Assembly (NCBI RefSeq): GCF_020852195.1
Contig: NZ_JADZBI010000151.1
Coordinates: 1 to 52,912 of the forward strand
Origin: Hyphomicrobium sp.
GTDB lineage: Bacteria; Pseudomonadota; Alphaproteobacteria; Rhizobiales; Hyphomicrobiaceae
Length of the DNA stretch: 52,912 nt
Direction: 5' to 3'
This document shows positions 7,256-15,946 of this stretch, one piece after another. The notes under the pieces were generated by a model. It searched no databases. It was not told the origin of the DNA and saw nothing but the letters and a program-made list of their open reading frames with translations. The first letter of the stretch is position 1. Each line of letters opens with the position of its first letter. A program made the translations under genes and the position numbers.

Positions 7256-8602
7256 TTACAGCCGGCCAGCCTCCAGCTCGCGCTGGCGGCTCTCGTCGCC
7301 CGACGGCTGCGGGCCGGCCTCGGCGCTGCGGATCGCCAGCGACAGGTAAATCATCGTCAACGCGAACAGCGCGGCAAACCAGCGCTGCCAAATCTCCCAA
7401 CTGGAGGCGATCTCCATCATGAAGACCGCGAATGTCGCCAGCGCGTAAGGCCGCGTATGCTCGGGGATATCCTTCAGGGCGCGCAGGATGGCCAAACCGG
7501 CCGCAAGAAAGAGCACTGCGCCGACAAACCCAAGCTCGAACCAATTCTGAAGGTAGATGTTGTGGGTGTGCCGAGAAACGGTATCCCCGCCTCGCGTGAC
7601 CGGCACGTAGGTTTTCTCCGCCTTGCTCTTGTTGCTCATGACGTACGCGCTCCGCGCGCCGGCCCCGATTACGGGAGCGCTCAACACGCGGTCGGCGGTA
7701 TCGTTCCAGATGACGATCCGCTCCCGTGCCGAGGGCTGAACCCATTTCGCCGTATGGAGCTCCAGCCGATCGTAGGCGATATGGGCGGCCACAACGGCGC
7801 CGAGCGTGAGGACCGTCCACACCGATGCGATCGAAACAGCGGCCGCGCGGCGCCAGTGGAGCGCGAAGATGAAGCAAAGCGCTCCTGCGATCAGCGAAAG
7901 CTTCGACGTCTCGTGGTTGGATCCCATTGTCGCCAGCCCCGTGCCGATCACCAAGGCCGCGGCGATCGCCTTGAACTTCCAGCCCGACCAGCATGAGACC
8001 GCGCAGAGAACGGCGGGCCACAGCAGCATGTTCAAGGCGGCGATGGAGCGGTTGAGCTCGAAGCTTTCGATGTGGACGTTGCCCGCGGCATCAATGCGAT
8101 AATGCTTGTAGAGAGTCGGCGGCGTGAGAATGCCGAACTTCTCCACCAGAACGCGCCTGATGTGCTGATCCGCAAACACCTCATGCAGCAGGACGATCAG
8201 GCCGATGAGGACGGCGATCACGAACCAATAGGCGAGATGATGGATGCGCCGCACGGGCTGCACCGACAGCCAATGGTTTACGACGTGCCATTGAAAGAAG
8301 GTTACGAGGACCAGACCCGTGTACACGAACGTCGCGCCGGGGTCGGCGGACCAAGCGGTACTCATGACGGCGAAGATCAAGAAGAGCGCGATCGGCACGC
8401 TGGCCGGAGCAGGTCTCAGAAAATCCCGGAAGGAGTTGCGCTCGTAGTACGCGAGAGCGAGCGCCATCAACACCAGCGCCGGCAGCATGAACGCCGTCGA
8501 ACGCCCGGCGACGATGTTCGTCGCCGCGGCAACGAGGATCAGCGTGCCGGCCATGCGGTCGACGAGCGTCGTGCGACTGCTATCGGCGCCACCTGCAAGC
8601 AT
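7256..8602 (-). CDS. O-antigen ligase / Wzy-like polymerase family membrane protein
   Basis: A 448-residue protein with about 10-12 hydrophobic segments and a long periplasmic loop before the last helices. The loop holds the Wzy_C/WaaL-type signature SRHTHNIYLQNWFELGFVG (about residues 335-353), where the conserved His is typical of O-antigen ligases and polymerases. It should join or polymerise undecaprenyl-linked glycans at the periplasmic face. The start at 8602 has GGGAGGA 9 nt upstream. It lies 36 bp downstream of a glycosyltransferase on the same strand. Ligase and polymerase cannot be told apart from the sequence. Confidence 0.8.
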   Translation of the reverse strand: MLAGGADSSRTTLVDRMAGTLILVAAATNIVAGRSTAFMLPALVLMALALAYYERNSFRDFLRPAPASVPIALFLIFAVMSTAWSADPGATFVYTGLVLVTFFQWHVVNHWLSVQPVRRIHHLAYWFVIAVLIGLIVLLHEVFADQHIRRVLVEKFGILTPPTLYKHYRIDAAGNVHIESFELNRSIAALNMLLWPAVLCAVSCWSGWKFKAIAAALVIGTGLATMGSNHETSKLSLIAGALCFIFALHWRRAAAVSIASVWTVLTLGAVVAAHIAYDRLELHTAKWVQPSARERIVIWNDTADRVLSAPVIGAGARSAYVMSNKSKAEKTYVPVTRGGDTVSRHTHNIYLQNWFELGFVGAVLFLAAGLAILRALKDIPEHTRPYALATFAVFMMEIASSWEIWQRWFAALFALTMIYLSLAIRSAEAGPQPSGDESRQRELEAGRL

Positions 8603-8638
8603 GCCTGACGTTCCTCCCGATCCGTCAACGCGCGAAAT

Positions 8639-9376
8639 CTACCGCCAGTGTTCCTGGATCCATGGCGTCGGGCGCACGTGCTTGTAGACTTTCTTGTACC
8701 ATCGCGCCGGCCATCGGCCATCACGCGCCTCGTCAGGATCCGGCTTACCCGTGAAGCACACGATCTTCGTGCCCTCGGGCAGCGCGGCCGAAACGAAGAA
8801 GTTCAAAGGCCACCGTGGAAGAAGCGAATGCTTGAAGCTGACGCACCACGCTTCAGGCCAGTACTTCATTTCCCGGATGGACCTGGAAATGTAGGTCTGC
8901 GAGTTTGGGAATTGTCCGAGAATAGATTCCGGGTCCTTGGCCAGGTTCTCGTAAAGGTAAGGATGTGATCCTACACGAAATCTGTAAACTGATGTATTGC
9001 CAATCTTCGAACCCGGCTGCGTCCAATTCTCAATCACACAGAATGTCGCGTTCGGCTCATAATCAAAAAACTCGTCAATTGAGCCTGTAATAACGACATC
9101 CAAATCCATGAACAGGACGTCTCCGGAGACGCCCGGTAGCTCCGGCCGCCAGAGGCCGATCTTGCGCCACGGCTTGTTCTTCACGCGCTCGGGGAGAACA
9201 AGCTCCGGGATCGGGAAGCAGGCGACGACGGGATCTATGCCCCGGGCATCGTCCGTATAGCAGACCAACCGCGTCGGCCGCCTGCTGTTGCGGCGTATCA
9301 TGGACAAGAGAGAATTCACGTAATCGGAGGGGTAACGCTCACCCCATTTCATGCACAAGATTGTTTGCTGCTTCAT
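8639..9376 (-). CDS. Putative glycosyltransferase (GT-A-like, DxD motif)
   Basis: A 245-residue soluble protein with an N-terminal nucleotide-sugar fold: TILCMKWGERYPSDYVNSLLSMI, then RLVCYTDD and VLFMDLDVVITGS, where DLD is the metal-binding DxD. The centre and C terminus hold conserved-looking aromatic stretches (WCVSFKHSLLPRWPLNFF, WARWYKK-type ends). It is likely a glycosyltransferase that adds a sugar to the glycan handled by the downstream Wzy-like protein. Donor and acceptor are unknown. The ATG at 9376 has no strong Shine-Dalgarno sequence. Confidence 0.7.
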   Translation of the reverse strand: MKQQTILCMKWGERYPSDYVNSLLSMIRRNSRRPTRLVCYTDDARGIDPVVACFPIPELVLPERVKNKPWRKIGLWRPELPGVSGDVLFMDLDVVITGSIDEFFDYEPNATFCVIENWTQPGSKIGNTSVYRFRVGSHPYLYENLAKDPESILGQFPNSQTYISRSIREMKYWPEAWCVSFKHSLLPRWPLNFFVSAALPEGTKIVCFTGKPDPDEARDGRWPARWYKKVYKHVRPTPWIQEHWR

Positions 9377-9869
9377 GACGCTTCGATAAGGGCTCTCAAA
9401 ACTCCCGCGCCAGGCCGATCACCTGAAATGGCAGCGTGCCTTATATGGGTCTGACCGTCGTCCGTCGGACGTCGTCAAATGAACGCGAGCGCCGGTCTTT
9501 CAAGAGACCGTCAATCTCAAACCCAAGGACCGTTCTTTGAAGTGGCGCACATCCCGCTTCATAGAACAGCACCGATTGGCAGGCAAGCGAGCGTGGGGCT
9601 CGCTCCGGCCAATTGTTCGTCCCGCATCCAACCTTAGATCCGAGGCGCCGGCTGTCTCGCAGGGAACAGACACAGCCCGGTCCCGAGGTCGGCCTTGCCT
9701 CGCTTCAGCTCATCCCCCAAGCCACCGCCGCCGCCAAAAAAGTCGTTGAATACCCTTGCTGCTCAGGTAGACGTTGCCGGGCCGTACTCCGGGCGGCAGA
9801 CGATTGGGCGAACACCGCCACGTCGTAGGCCACGCGCACCGGCTTTGGAACGTTACGAGGACTGCAGGA
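9377..9869. other. Divergent intergenic region, 493 bp, with two short palindromes
   Basis: This lies between two divergent glycosyltransferase genes and should hold promoters for both. Two perfect short inverted repeats are visible: CGTCCG-T-CGGACG at 9459-9471 and CGGTCT-TTCAAG-AGACCG at 9493-9510. They could be operators or small hairpins. Open frames within the stretch lack family features. No sigma-70 hexamer pair was convincing. Confidence 0.35.
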
Positions 9870-10496
9870 ATGCTTGGAGACATTGTCAGCGTGAACGGTG
9901 GAACCTCTCCGCCGTACGTAGTGGTCGGCTTCTTCACGCCGAACTACCGCCCTCTTGCTGAAAACCTCTCCAAAGACCTTGTCGAGACGCAAAACCCTCA
10001 TCACCTCATCGCCCGCGACAAAGGTGATTCCACCTGGCGTAACGTCGTTCACTGGAAGCCGGACATCGTGCTCGAGGCCATGGACCTCTATCCGGAGTCC
10101 AACATCATTCTCCTCGATGTGGACTGCTCGGTTCGCGGCTCGCTGCTGCCGGCCCTGGATTTCCCCGGCGACATCTCGGCGCGGTCGAAACTGCGCCTCA
10201 CCAATCATGTCTGGCCGTTGCGCCAGAAGACCGTGCTCCACATCTCCTCGCGGAGCATGGTCTTCAGGCAGAACGCACGAGTGCGCAAGTTTCTCGCAGA
10301 CTGGCGCGACGAGCTTCGCACCGCCACCTACTATCAAGGCGGCTGCGAGATGGCGATGCGGTTCGTGATCATGCGCTCGACGGGCCTCGCCTTCTGTCCC
10401 ATGGACCCGAAATACTCCGGCCTCGAGGTGGACCAGGCGACGGCGGACGCCATCGTCGTGCACAGCAGCGCCAGCCGCCACGCGGGCCGGAACTAG
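9870..10496 (+). CDS. Putative glycosyltransferase (nucleotide-diphospho-sugar transferase-like)
   Basis: A 208-residue protein. PPYVVVGFFTPNYRPLAENLSKDL opens a Rossmann-like half, and SNIILLDVDCSVRGSLLP carries a DVD metal site, the DxD of GT-A enzymes. YYQGGCEMAMRFV later resembles the acceptor-side region of small transferases that use a Q-G-(G/A) turn. It is a different subgroup from the gene at 8639-9376 but has the same overall size. The frame runs back to 9774; I chose the ATG at 9870 because GAGG lies about 9 nt upstream and the residues before it are low-quality Arg/His-rich sequence. The role in surface glycan assembly is inferred from neighbours. Confidence 0.65.
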   Translation: MLGDIVSVNGGTSPPYVVVGFFTPNYRPLAENLSKDLVETQNPHHLIARDKGDSTWRNVVHWKPDIVLEAMDLYPESNIILLDVDCSVRGSLLPALDFPGDISARSKLRLTNHVWPLRQKTVLHISSRSMVFRQNARVRKFLADWRDELRTATYYQGGCEMAMRFVIMRSTGLAFCPMDPKYSGLEVDQATADAIVVHSSASRHAGRN

Positions 10497-10546
10497 GCGG
10501 GACAACCCTCTCCGGACGAAGGCGGGGGCGCTGGCACGCTCGGGCG

Positions 10547-11356
10547 CTAGGCTTGTTCGATCTTCTCGAGCACGATGTTACCGCGCGTTTTCATCACCAC
10601 GCGATACCCGTTGCGCAGGAAGACGTCCACGAGGTCCCCCTCCCACTGGCGGGAGCGATGGTTCTGCTCGATGACCAGGAGGCGCGGCCATTGCGGCTGA
10701 GGGATTGCCTCCAGATAGGGCATCAGGGCCTGGTACTCGTAGCCCTCGACGTCGATCTTGACGACATCGCAGCGTGCAAGCCCCTGCTCCTCGAGAATGC
10801 TCGCCAGCGACCGCATCGGGACCGTGATCTGCTCGGCGTCCGTGGCCAGGATCGATCCGACGCTCGGCGCGTCGGGGCGAATGCCGAACGACACGCTGCC
10901 GTCCTGCGCGCCGAGGGCCGCCCTGATCGTCACCACGTTGTCCAGCCCGTTGAGGCGCACATTCTCGACAAGGGCGTCGTAAACTGACGGATTGGGCTCG
11001 ACGGCCACGATCCGGGTGCCGGGCACCTGCAGGGCTCCGAACCAGAGGGTGTAGAAGCCGATATTGGCCCCGATGTCGGCAATGACGTCGCCGTCGCGCA
11101 CGGCCGTGCGCAGGTAATCCCGCTCGGGGCTATTGTAGCGCTGGTCGGCGATGAGATATTTCAAGCTTGATTTGGGGGGCAGCCGCAGCTTGGCCATGCC
11201 GCCCCAGATGACGCCATCGCGCGGGGTCTCACGAGCAGGAAGGAACAGCTTTTCGATCAGAGGCCGTATGCTGCCGCGCCCCGCGAACGTGTAGCGCGCC
11301 AGCGCAACGCCAAGCCTTTCGACCGGCGTCAATGCATAGAAGCCAAATGCCATCAT
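10547..11356 (-). CDS. FkbM-family SAM methyltransferase
   Basis: A 269-residue methyltransferase. IADIGANIGFYTLWFG near residue 95 is the SAM-binding motif I, VAVEPNPSVYDALVENV is motif II, and DVVKIDVEGYEYQAL is the FkbM hallmark. FkbM proteins methylate hydroxyls on sugars or other small molecules and are common in polysaccharide clusters. The ATG at 11356 is preferred because GGAGGGGG sits 6-7 nt before it; the longer frame needs a GTG at 11389 with no ribosome binding site. It is divergent from a second FkbM gene at 11536, 179 bp away. Confidence 0.85.
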   Translation of the reverse strand: MMAFGFYALTPVERLGVALARYTFAGRGSIRPLIEKLFLPARETPRDGVIWGGMAKLRLPPKSSLKYLIADQRYNSPERDYLRTAVRDGDVIADIGANIGFYTLWFGALQVPGTRIVAVEPNPSVYDALVENVRLNGLDNVVTIRAALGAQDGSVSFGIRPDAPSVGSILATDAEQITVPMRSLASILEEQGLARCDVVKIDVEGYEYQALMPYLEAIPQPQWPRLLVIEQNHRSRQWEGDLVDVFLRNGYRVVMKTRGNIVLEKIEQA

Positions 11357-11535
11357 GCCGGTCGCCCCCTCCCGACGCCTCCTGAACACGTTATGTTATA
11401 GGCGGGAAAAACCTAACTTGGAATGGCTCGGGTAACGCCCCTCGGGCGGACCGTGCGCCGGCGCGAGGCGGGGCCCTGTCGTTGACGCCGATCGCTTTTT
11501 CGCGTCAAGAGGATAACAGCAGGACGAGGGGGACC

Positions 11536-12360
11536 ATGGAAGAGGCGGCGCCTTGGGGACAATGCCACCCGCGCGGGATGGCCGCGCTGGCATTCGCCGC
11601 GCTCAAGCACCGCCTCGTGCGCGGTGCGCTCAAGAAGCCGGTCTACCGGTTCATCCAACAGCGCTGCCCGGCGCAGGACGTCGAGTTCCAGGGCCTCAAG
11701 CTCCGCTGCCACATCTCGGACAACGGTCCGGAGCGCTTCGTGATCTTCCAGGAGCGCCGATCCGCCTGGGATGCCCTCAACATGAGCGTCGATCGCCTGC
11801 GGCCAGGCGACACCTTCGTCGACGTCGGTGCCAACTTCGGGCTGTTCTCCGCCATGGCGGCCAAGAAGGTCGGCGCCGAAGGGCGCGTCGTCTCTATCGA
11901 GCCCCACCCCGAACTCGTGCGGCGGTTGAAATTCAATATGGATGCGAACGGGTTCCGACATGTCACCATTTTTGAATCCGCCGTCGGCGACAAGACGGGC
12001 GAGGCCGTCCTCTATGCGAATACGTCCAGCTTTGCGGAATCCAGCCTGAGAGCGGACGCAACCCAGCCTCGCAAGGATCAAAAGGCGACGGCCGTTCCCA
12101 TCGCGACGCTTCTCGATATCGTGGAGCGGGCAGGGCTTTCGCGGATCGACGCCCTCAAGATCGATATCGAGGGGTATGAGGACAGGGCGCTGGTGCCGTT
12201 CTTCGACACCGCGCCGCGCGGCCTGTGGCCCAAGCGCCTGCTGCTCGAGACCATCCATGCCGATGACTGGGCCACGGACTGCGTGTCGAAGCTCGTCGGC
12301 TGCGGATATGCGATCGAACGGCGGACGCAGAGCGACGCACTGCTGGTCCTTCCTCCCTGA
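11536..12360 (+). CDS. FkbM-family SAM methyltransferase
   Basis: A 274-residue methyltransferase with FVDVGANFGLFSAMAAKKVG (motif I, about residue 95), VSIEPHPELVRRLKFNM (motif II) and DALKIDIEGYEDRAL (FkbM hallmark). The N terminus is an amphipathic basic stretch that may lie against the membrane. It is a paralogue of the divergent gene at 10547-11356 but clearly different in sequence, so the two probably methylate different positions. The ATG at 11536 follows GAGGGGGA. Two GC-rich hairpins follow the stop codon. Confidence 0.85.
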   Translation: MEEAAPWGQCHPRGMAALAFAALKHRLVRGALKKPVYRFIQQRCPAQDVEFQGLKLRCHISDNGPERFVIFQERRSAWDALNMSVDRLRPGDTFVDVGANFGLFSAMAAKKVGAEGRVVSIEPHPELVRRLKFNMDANGFRHVTIFESAVGDKTGEAVLYANTSSFAESSLRADATQPRKDQKATAVPIATLLDIVERAGLSRIDALKIDIEGYEDRALVPFFDTAPRGLWPKRLLLETIHADDWATDCVSKLVGCGYAIERRTQSDALLVLPP

Positions 12361-12365
12361 GCTCG

Positions 12366-12419
12366 TCCGGGGCCGGGCGGCCCCGGACCCGCCCGGGAGA
12401 CTTGGTAAATTTCCCGGGC
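12366..12419 (+). terminator. Tandem GC-rich hairpins after the FkbM gene
   Basis: Six bases after the stop codon is TCCGGGGCC-GGGC-GGCCCCGGA (12366-12387, 9-bp perfect stem), then GCCCGGGA ... TCCCGGGC (12391-12419, 8-bp perfect stem with a 13-nt loop). No T-tract follows, so this is either an atypical terminator or a 3'-end-stabilising structure. Confidence 0.4.
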
Positions 12420-12561
12420 TGGCCTTGCGGGTTCGCGCGTCTCGGCGCAGAACACGAAATTGCGGGGAGCGAGCGTGGCCGGGAAGCCCTAGGCCGAGCC
12501 AGATTCCATGGGCATACTCCCGACCGCATAGTGGGGATCAGTCTTCCGGCCGGATCGTTGC

Positions 12562-13764
12562 ATGTCTCTTAGTGCGCGCGCGTTCGTGTTCATCGTCTAT
12601 CTGTTGCTCGGGCTTTCCTTCATCGCCGTGCCGGCGGTGCTGGTCTGGGAGTTTGGGCCCGAGAAGGCCCTGACCTTCGCCACCTTCGACAGCCACCTCT
12701 TTCTCTTCTTCCCGACGCTCGGCCTGGTGGCGCTGGCGGCCTTCTACCTGCCGTCCTGCGCCTTCGTGGATATGTACTGGCATCACCTCTCGTTCGGACT
12801 GCTCCGCTTCCTCGTTGGGCTGGTGCTGATCGGCGGAGCCGCTGCCCATATCGCCTTCGGCTTGTCCTCCAACCCGCACCGCTCGGTCTGGGACCTCAAG
12901 CCCGAAACGCTCGCCGCCGACAAGAGCGAGCCGGCCGGCTGCGGCGAGGCCGGGCCGCCCTGCGAGCGCATCGCCCTCATCGATGGCGTGACCAACCTGC
13001 GCGAGGTCAGCCGGCGACGCCTCGGCGTGCGTGAGTTCTACCGGTCCTGCCAGGCGGAACCGCTGATCGGCAGCGACGGCACGGAGGAGGTGAAGCGGTT
13101 CTGCTTTGCCTCCACGCCGCTCTCGGCGGCGCCGCTGCTCAGCACGGATGCGGAGTGCTGCCATGCGCAGCAGCGTTATCAATCGACCATCGACCAGCTC
13201 TATCTCGATCCGGCGGAGCAATCGGTCACCGGGCGCATCCACAAGCTGCTGCTGCCCGGAAAGGTATTCTTCCTGTTCATCCTGCTGGCCATCAGCATTC
13301 TGCTCACCGTTCGCCACGCGGGCGTGAAACGACACTATCCGGACCGGATCGGGCGTATCGAGGTGGGCGTGCTGGTCGGCGCGGCGGCGATGATCTTCTT
13401 CCCGCTCATGAGCCAGGCGTACGTTCAATCGGCCGATGCGCTGTTCGGCGTGCAGCAGAAGGGCGGCTTCCGCGCCATCGTGCCGCTCATGAGCTTCCTG
13501 TTCGGCGCATGGGCGATGCTGCTGCTCCTGTTCTCATTCCGCCAGCATGACCAGGATCTCGAGCTTGCGGCGAAACTCGCGGGCGTCGCGGCCAGCACCA
13601 TCGCCGTGTTCAAGTACGACATTCTGGTTTCGATCATCGTGCGCTATCTCGGCTCCGGCGCCGACGAGCTGGCGGTGCTCGCGGTGATCGGCCTTGCGGT
13701 GGTGGCGGTGATCGTTCTCTTGTCGCCGCTTGCGCGCCGCGCGGCGCTCGGGACAGATAAATAA
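12562..13764 (+). CDS. Polytopic membrane protein with Cys-rich extracytoplasmic loop, unknown function
   Basis: A 400-residue protein I cannot place in a family. Hydrophobic segments lie near residues 7-28, 45-68, 78-102, 232-250, 268-290, 305-328, 340-358 and 364-388, so about 8 helices. Between helices 3 and 4 is a soluble loop of about 125 residues with six Cys (C125, C133, then CQAEP, RFCFA and ECCHA), an even number that suggests disulfide bonds in the periplasm. The loop ends with a helix-forming region (QQRYQSTIDQLYLDPAEQSV). The start at 12562 has only a weak ribosome site. It stands alone between the polysaccharide block and the phasin gene. Confidence 0.75.
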   Translation: MSLSARAFVFIVYLLLGLSFIAVPAVLVWEFGPEKALTFATFDSHLFLFFPTLGLVALAAFYLPSCAFVDMYWHHLSFGLLRFLVGLVLIGGAAAHIAFGLSSNPHRSVWDLKPETLAADKSEPAGCGEAGPPCERIALIDGVTNLREVSRRRLGVREFYRSCQAEPLIGSDGTEEVKRFCFASTPLSAAPLLSTDAECCHAQQRYQSTIDQLYLDPAEQSVTGRIHKLLLPGKVFFLFILLAISILLTVRHAGVKRHYPDRIGRIEVGVLVGAAAMIFFPLMSQAYVQSADALFGVQQKGGFRAIVPLMSFLFGAWAMLLLLFSFRQHDQDLELAAKLAGVAASTIAVFKYDILVSIIVRYLGSGADELAVLAVIGLAVVAVIVLLSPLARRAALGTDK

Positions 13765-13831
13765 ACTACTTTGCCCGGCAACGCAGAGGGCGCGCCGGTG
13801 CAAACCTCCCCGGTCTTTCCGCGACGGCGGA

Positions 13832-14242
13832 CTAGTGGCGAATGTCCGCTTCGGCTTCGACTTCGGCTTCGTCCATATGGGACTTGATCACGCTTGCCGT
13901 CTCGTCGGCTAGCTTCTGGTTCAGCCGTGCGAAATACTGGAACTCGGCCTGATACTGCTGCTGGGCGCGCTGAATAAAATCCGAGTACGCCGCAAACAGA
14001 TCCTGGACCGTCTTGCATTCCATGAAGCGCTGCGAGGCTGCCATGTCCTCGTTGAGGCGCCGGTTGACGAAGCCCAGCCATTCGTTGTTCGCCTTCGAGA
14101 CCTGCTCGAGGAAGCGGCCGTTGAGCTCCGTCATAGCCGCGAACATCGGGCGATTGATGTTCAGCCAGGCTTCAAACGAAGTGAGGCCGGGATTCTTGTC
14201 CAAGCCCTGGTCGGCTAGCGATCTTGACGCATTTGCATTCAT
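13832..14242 (-). CDS. Phasin-family protein
   Basis: A 136-residue, helix-rich, Gln/Ala/Glu-rich protein that fits the phasin family, the coat proteins of polyhydroxyalkanoate granules. The core is FEAWLNINRPMFAAMTELNGRFLEQVSKANNEWLGFVNRRLNEDMAASQRFMECKT followed by QDLFAAYSDFIQRAQQQYQAEFQYFARL. It ends with an acidic tail (DEAEVEAEADIRH). The ATG at 14242 follows GGAGGAG, and the longer frame to 14299 is not needed. A perfect FNR/FixK-type box lies 106 bp upstream of the start codon, suggesting control by oxygen. Confidence 0.75.
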   Translation of the reverse strand: MNANASRSLADQGLDKNPGLTSFEAWLNINRPMFAAMTELNGRFLEQVSKANNEWLGFVNRRLNEDMAASQRFMECKTVQDLFAAYSDFIQRAQQQYQAEFQYFARLNQKLADETASVIKSHMDEAEVEAEADIRH

Positions 14243-14805
14243 GGTACGCTCCTCCACCAGTGATCCGACTTCCGACACGCGTTCAAAGCGATGCACCAAG
14301 CAAAGCTCGACTGCTTTTAACTGGTATCCAAAGCACGCGGCTTCTGCTTGATCGAAATCAAGCTCAAGGTCTTAGGTAGAGCCGACAATTTGCGTTTCGG
14401 GCTTGCGTCCGAAACGATCATGGTCAGTCAATGCCCAACGCCTTGGTTGGTTGCATCCTCGTAAATGGACCAGGGCCGGTGTCGGTTCTGGCTGCTGGTC
14501 CTTGAGCCGGCGTTTTCCGGAGCCGGAAGCCGCCCGCATTTCGCGCCGTCGGGCGACACTACTGTCGCGCCGCTCGTGCATCGGCGCTTCACTCTTTCAA
14601 AGTTATCCACAAAATCCGGGCGCATTTGCGACATCGAACGGCCATGGATGGAACAGCTCAATGGGCCGGAACTTCAGCTGCTTGGACGTGAAGCCGCGGT
14701 TTTGACCTTCAAAATCAAAGCGATCCATGCGGTAGTGCGGTGAAAAGCCGGGCCGTCTCCACACGCGACGCGCCACGGTCTCGGCGAAACGCCCGGAACG
14801 TGCCC
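14243..14805. other. Divergent intergenic region, 563 bp, with hairpins and a regulatory box
   Basis: This lies between the phasin gene (minus) and the dehydrogenase gene (plus). It contains the FNR/FixK-like box at 14348-14361, a perfect 7-bp hairpin GTTTCGG-(8 nt)-CCGAAAC at 14394-14415, and GGACCAG ... CTGGTCC at 14467-14501 with a 21-nt loop. Several short frames exist, none convincing. The many inverted repeats suggest regulatory DNA or a small RNA rather than a gene. Confidence 0.4.
14348..14361 (-). promoter_or_regulatory. FNR/FixK-type box upstream of the phasin gene
   Basis: TTGATCGAAATCAA is a perfect TTGAT-N4-ATCAA site. Its centre is at 14354-14355; if it acts at the usual -41.5 position, transcription of the phasin gene would begin near 14313 and leave a leader of about 70 nt. 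It is about 450 bp from the plus-strand dehydrogenase start, too far for classical activation there. The match is direct; the function is inferred. Confidence 0.55.
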
Positions 14806-15702
14806 ATGACGCACCCCCTTTTCTCCCTCGCGGACCTCTGGATCGGCCGGTCCGCCACGCCAAGCGCGCAAGCGCTTGAGGCCGTGAGCGGTGTCGCGCC
14901 GGCCGTGGTGGTGACCGGCGGCTCGCGCGGGATCGGCCGCGCGATTGCCGCGCGCTTTGCCCGCGCCGGACGGGACCTGGTCCTGATCGCGCGTGAAAGA
15001 GCCCCCCTCGAAGCCGCCGCCGAGGAGATCGCGCGGCAGGCCGGCGTGCGTGCGGTTCCGCTGGCGCTCGACGTCTCGCTGCCGGATGCGCCGCAGCAGC
15101 TCGACACGGCACTGCGCGAGGCGCGGCTCTATGCCGACGTGCTCGTCAACAATGCGGGCGTGGGCCTCGCGGGGCCGTTCACAGATCCGCCTCTGCCGGA
15201 GCTCGAGCGGCTGATCACGCTTAACATCACGGCCGCGAGCCGGCTCATGCATCATGTGCTGCCGGCGATGCTGGCGCGGGCCCGCGGCGGCATTCTGAAC
15301 ATCGGCTCGCTCGGCGGGCTCGTGCCCGGCCCGTACCAGGCGGCCTACTACGCGAGCAAAGCCTACCTCGTGTCGCTGACGGAAGCGGTGGCCTACGAGG
15401 TGCGCGGGCGCGGGGTCCGTATCGCAGTGGTTGCGCCGGGACCGGTCGACACGACCTTCCATCGCGCGATGCACGCGGAGAACGCGCTTTACCGGACCAT
15501 CATTCCCGCCCTCAGCGCGGACGCGGTCGCGCGCAGCGCCTATCGCGGTTTCATGATCGGACGCACGGTGATCGTGCCCGGAGTGCTGCCGTCGCTCGGC
15601 GCCCTAGGGGTGAAGCTCCTGCCGCATGCGATCAGCGTGCCGCTCGTGGGCGCGCTGCTGGCGGTCGGCAACGGGCGCCCCTCCGGGTCCGACCCCTTAT
15701 GA
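14806..15702 (+). CDS. Short-chain dehydrogenase/reductase
   Basis: A 298-residue classical SDR with VVTGGSRGIGRAIA (cofactor glycine motif, near residue 37), LVNNAGVGLAGPF, NIGSLGGLV (catalytic Ser region) and YYASKAYLVS (catalytic Tyr-x3-Lys), then VVAPGPVDTTF. It is an NAD(P)-dependent oxidoreductase; the substrate is unknown. About 30 extra residues precede the Rossmann fold, and a hydrophobic C-terminal tail (LPHAISVPLVGALLAV) could anchor it to the membrane, as in some lipid-acting SDRs. The start at 14806 is taken over one at 14740 because the extra residues are Arg/Ser-rich with no ribosome site; neither start is strongly marked. Confidence 0.8.
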   Translation: MTHPLFSLADLWIGRSATPSAQALEAVSGVAPAVVVTGGSRGIGRAIAARFARAGRDLVLIARERAPLEAAAEEIARQAGVRAVPLALDVSLPDAPQQLDTALREARLYADVLVNNAGVGLAGPFTDPPLPELERLITLNITAASRLMHHVLPAMLARARGGILNIGSLGGLVPGPYQAAYYASKAYLVSLTEAVAYEVRGRGVRIAVVAPGPVDTTFHRAMHAENALYRTIIPALSADAVARSAYRGFMIGRTVIVPGVLPSLGALGVKLLPHAISVPLVGALLAVGNGRPSGSDPL

Positions 15703-15946
15703 CACGTGCGACCAAATGTACTTGGGAACGCTGGACGTTACGCTGACGCCCTGCGTTTGCAGAGTTGAAACGATTTCGCTGTTTAATCTCCTCAAGCGCC
15801 AGGGATTAGGTCCCGCGTACCTTGGTGTCGAACGGCGGCCTGGCGAGAGCTTCGTTCTCGATAGGTCGCCGTCACTATTTTTAGGCGCCCGCCCGCCTGC
15901 TCTTCAATTGCCGTTAAGAGAGCCGTAACCGGCCGACGCACACGCG

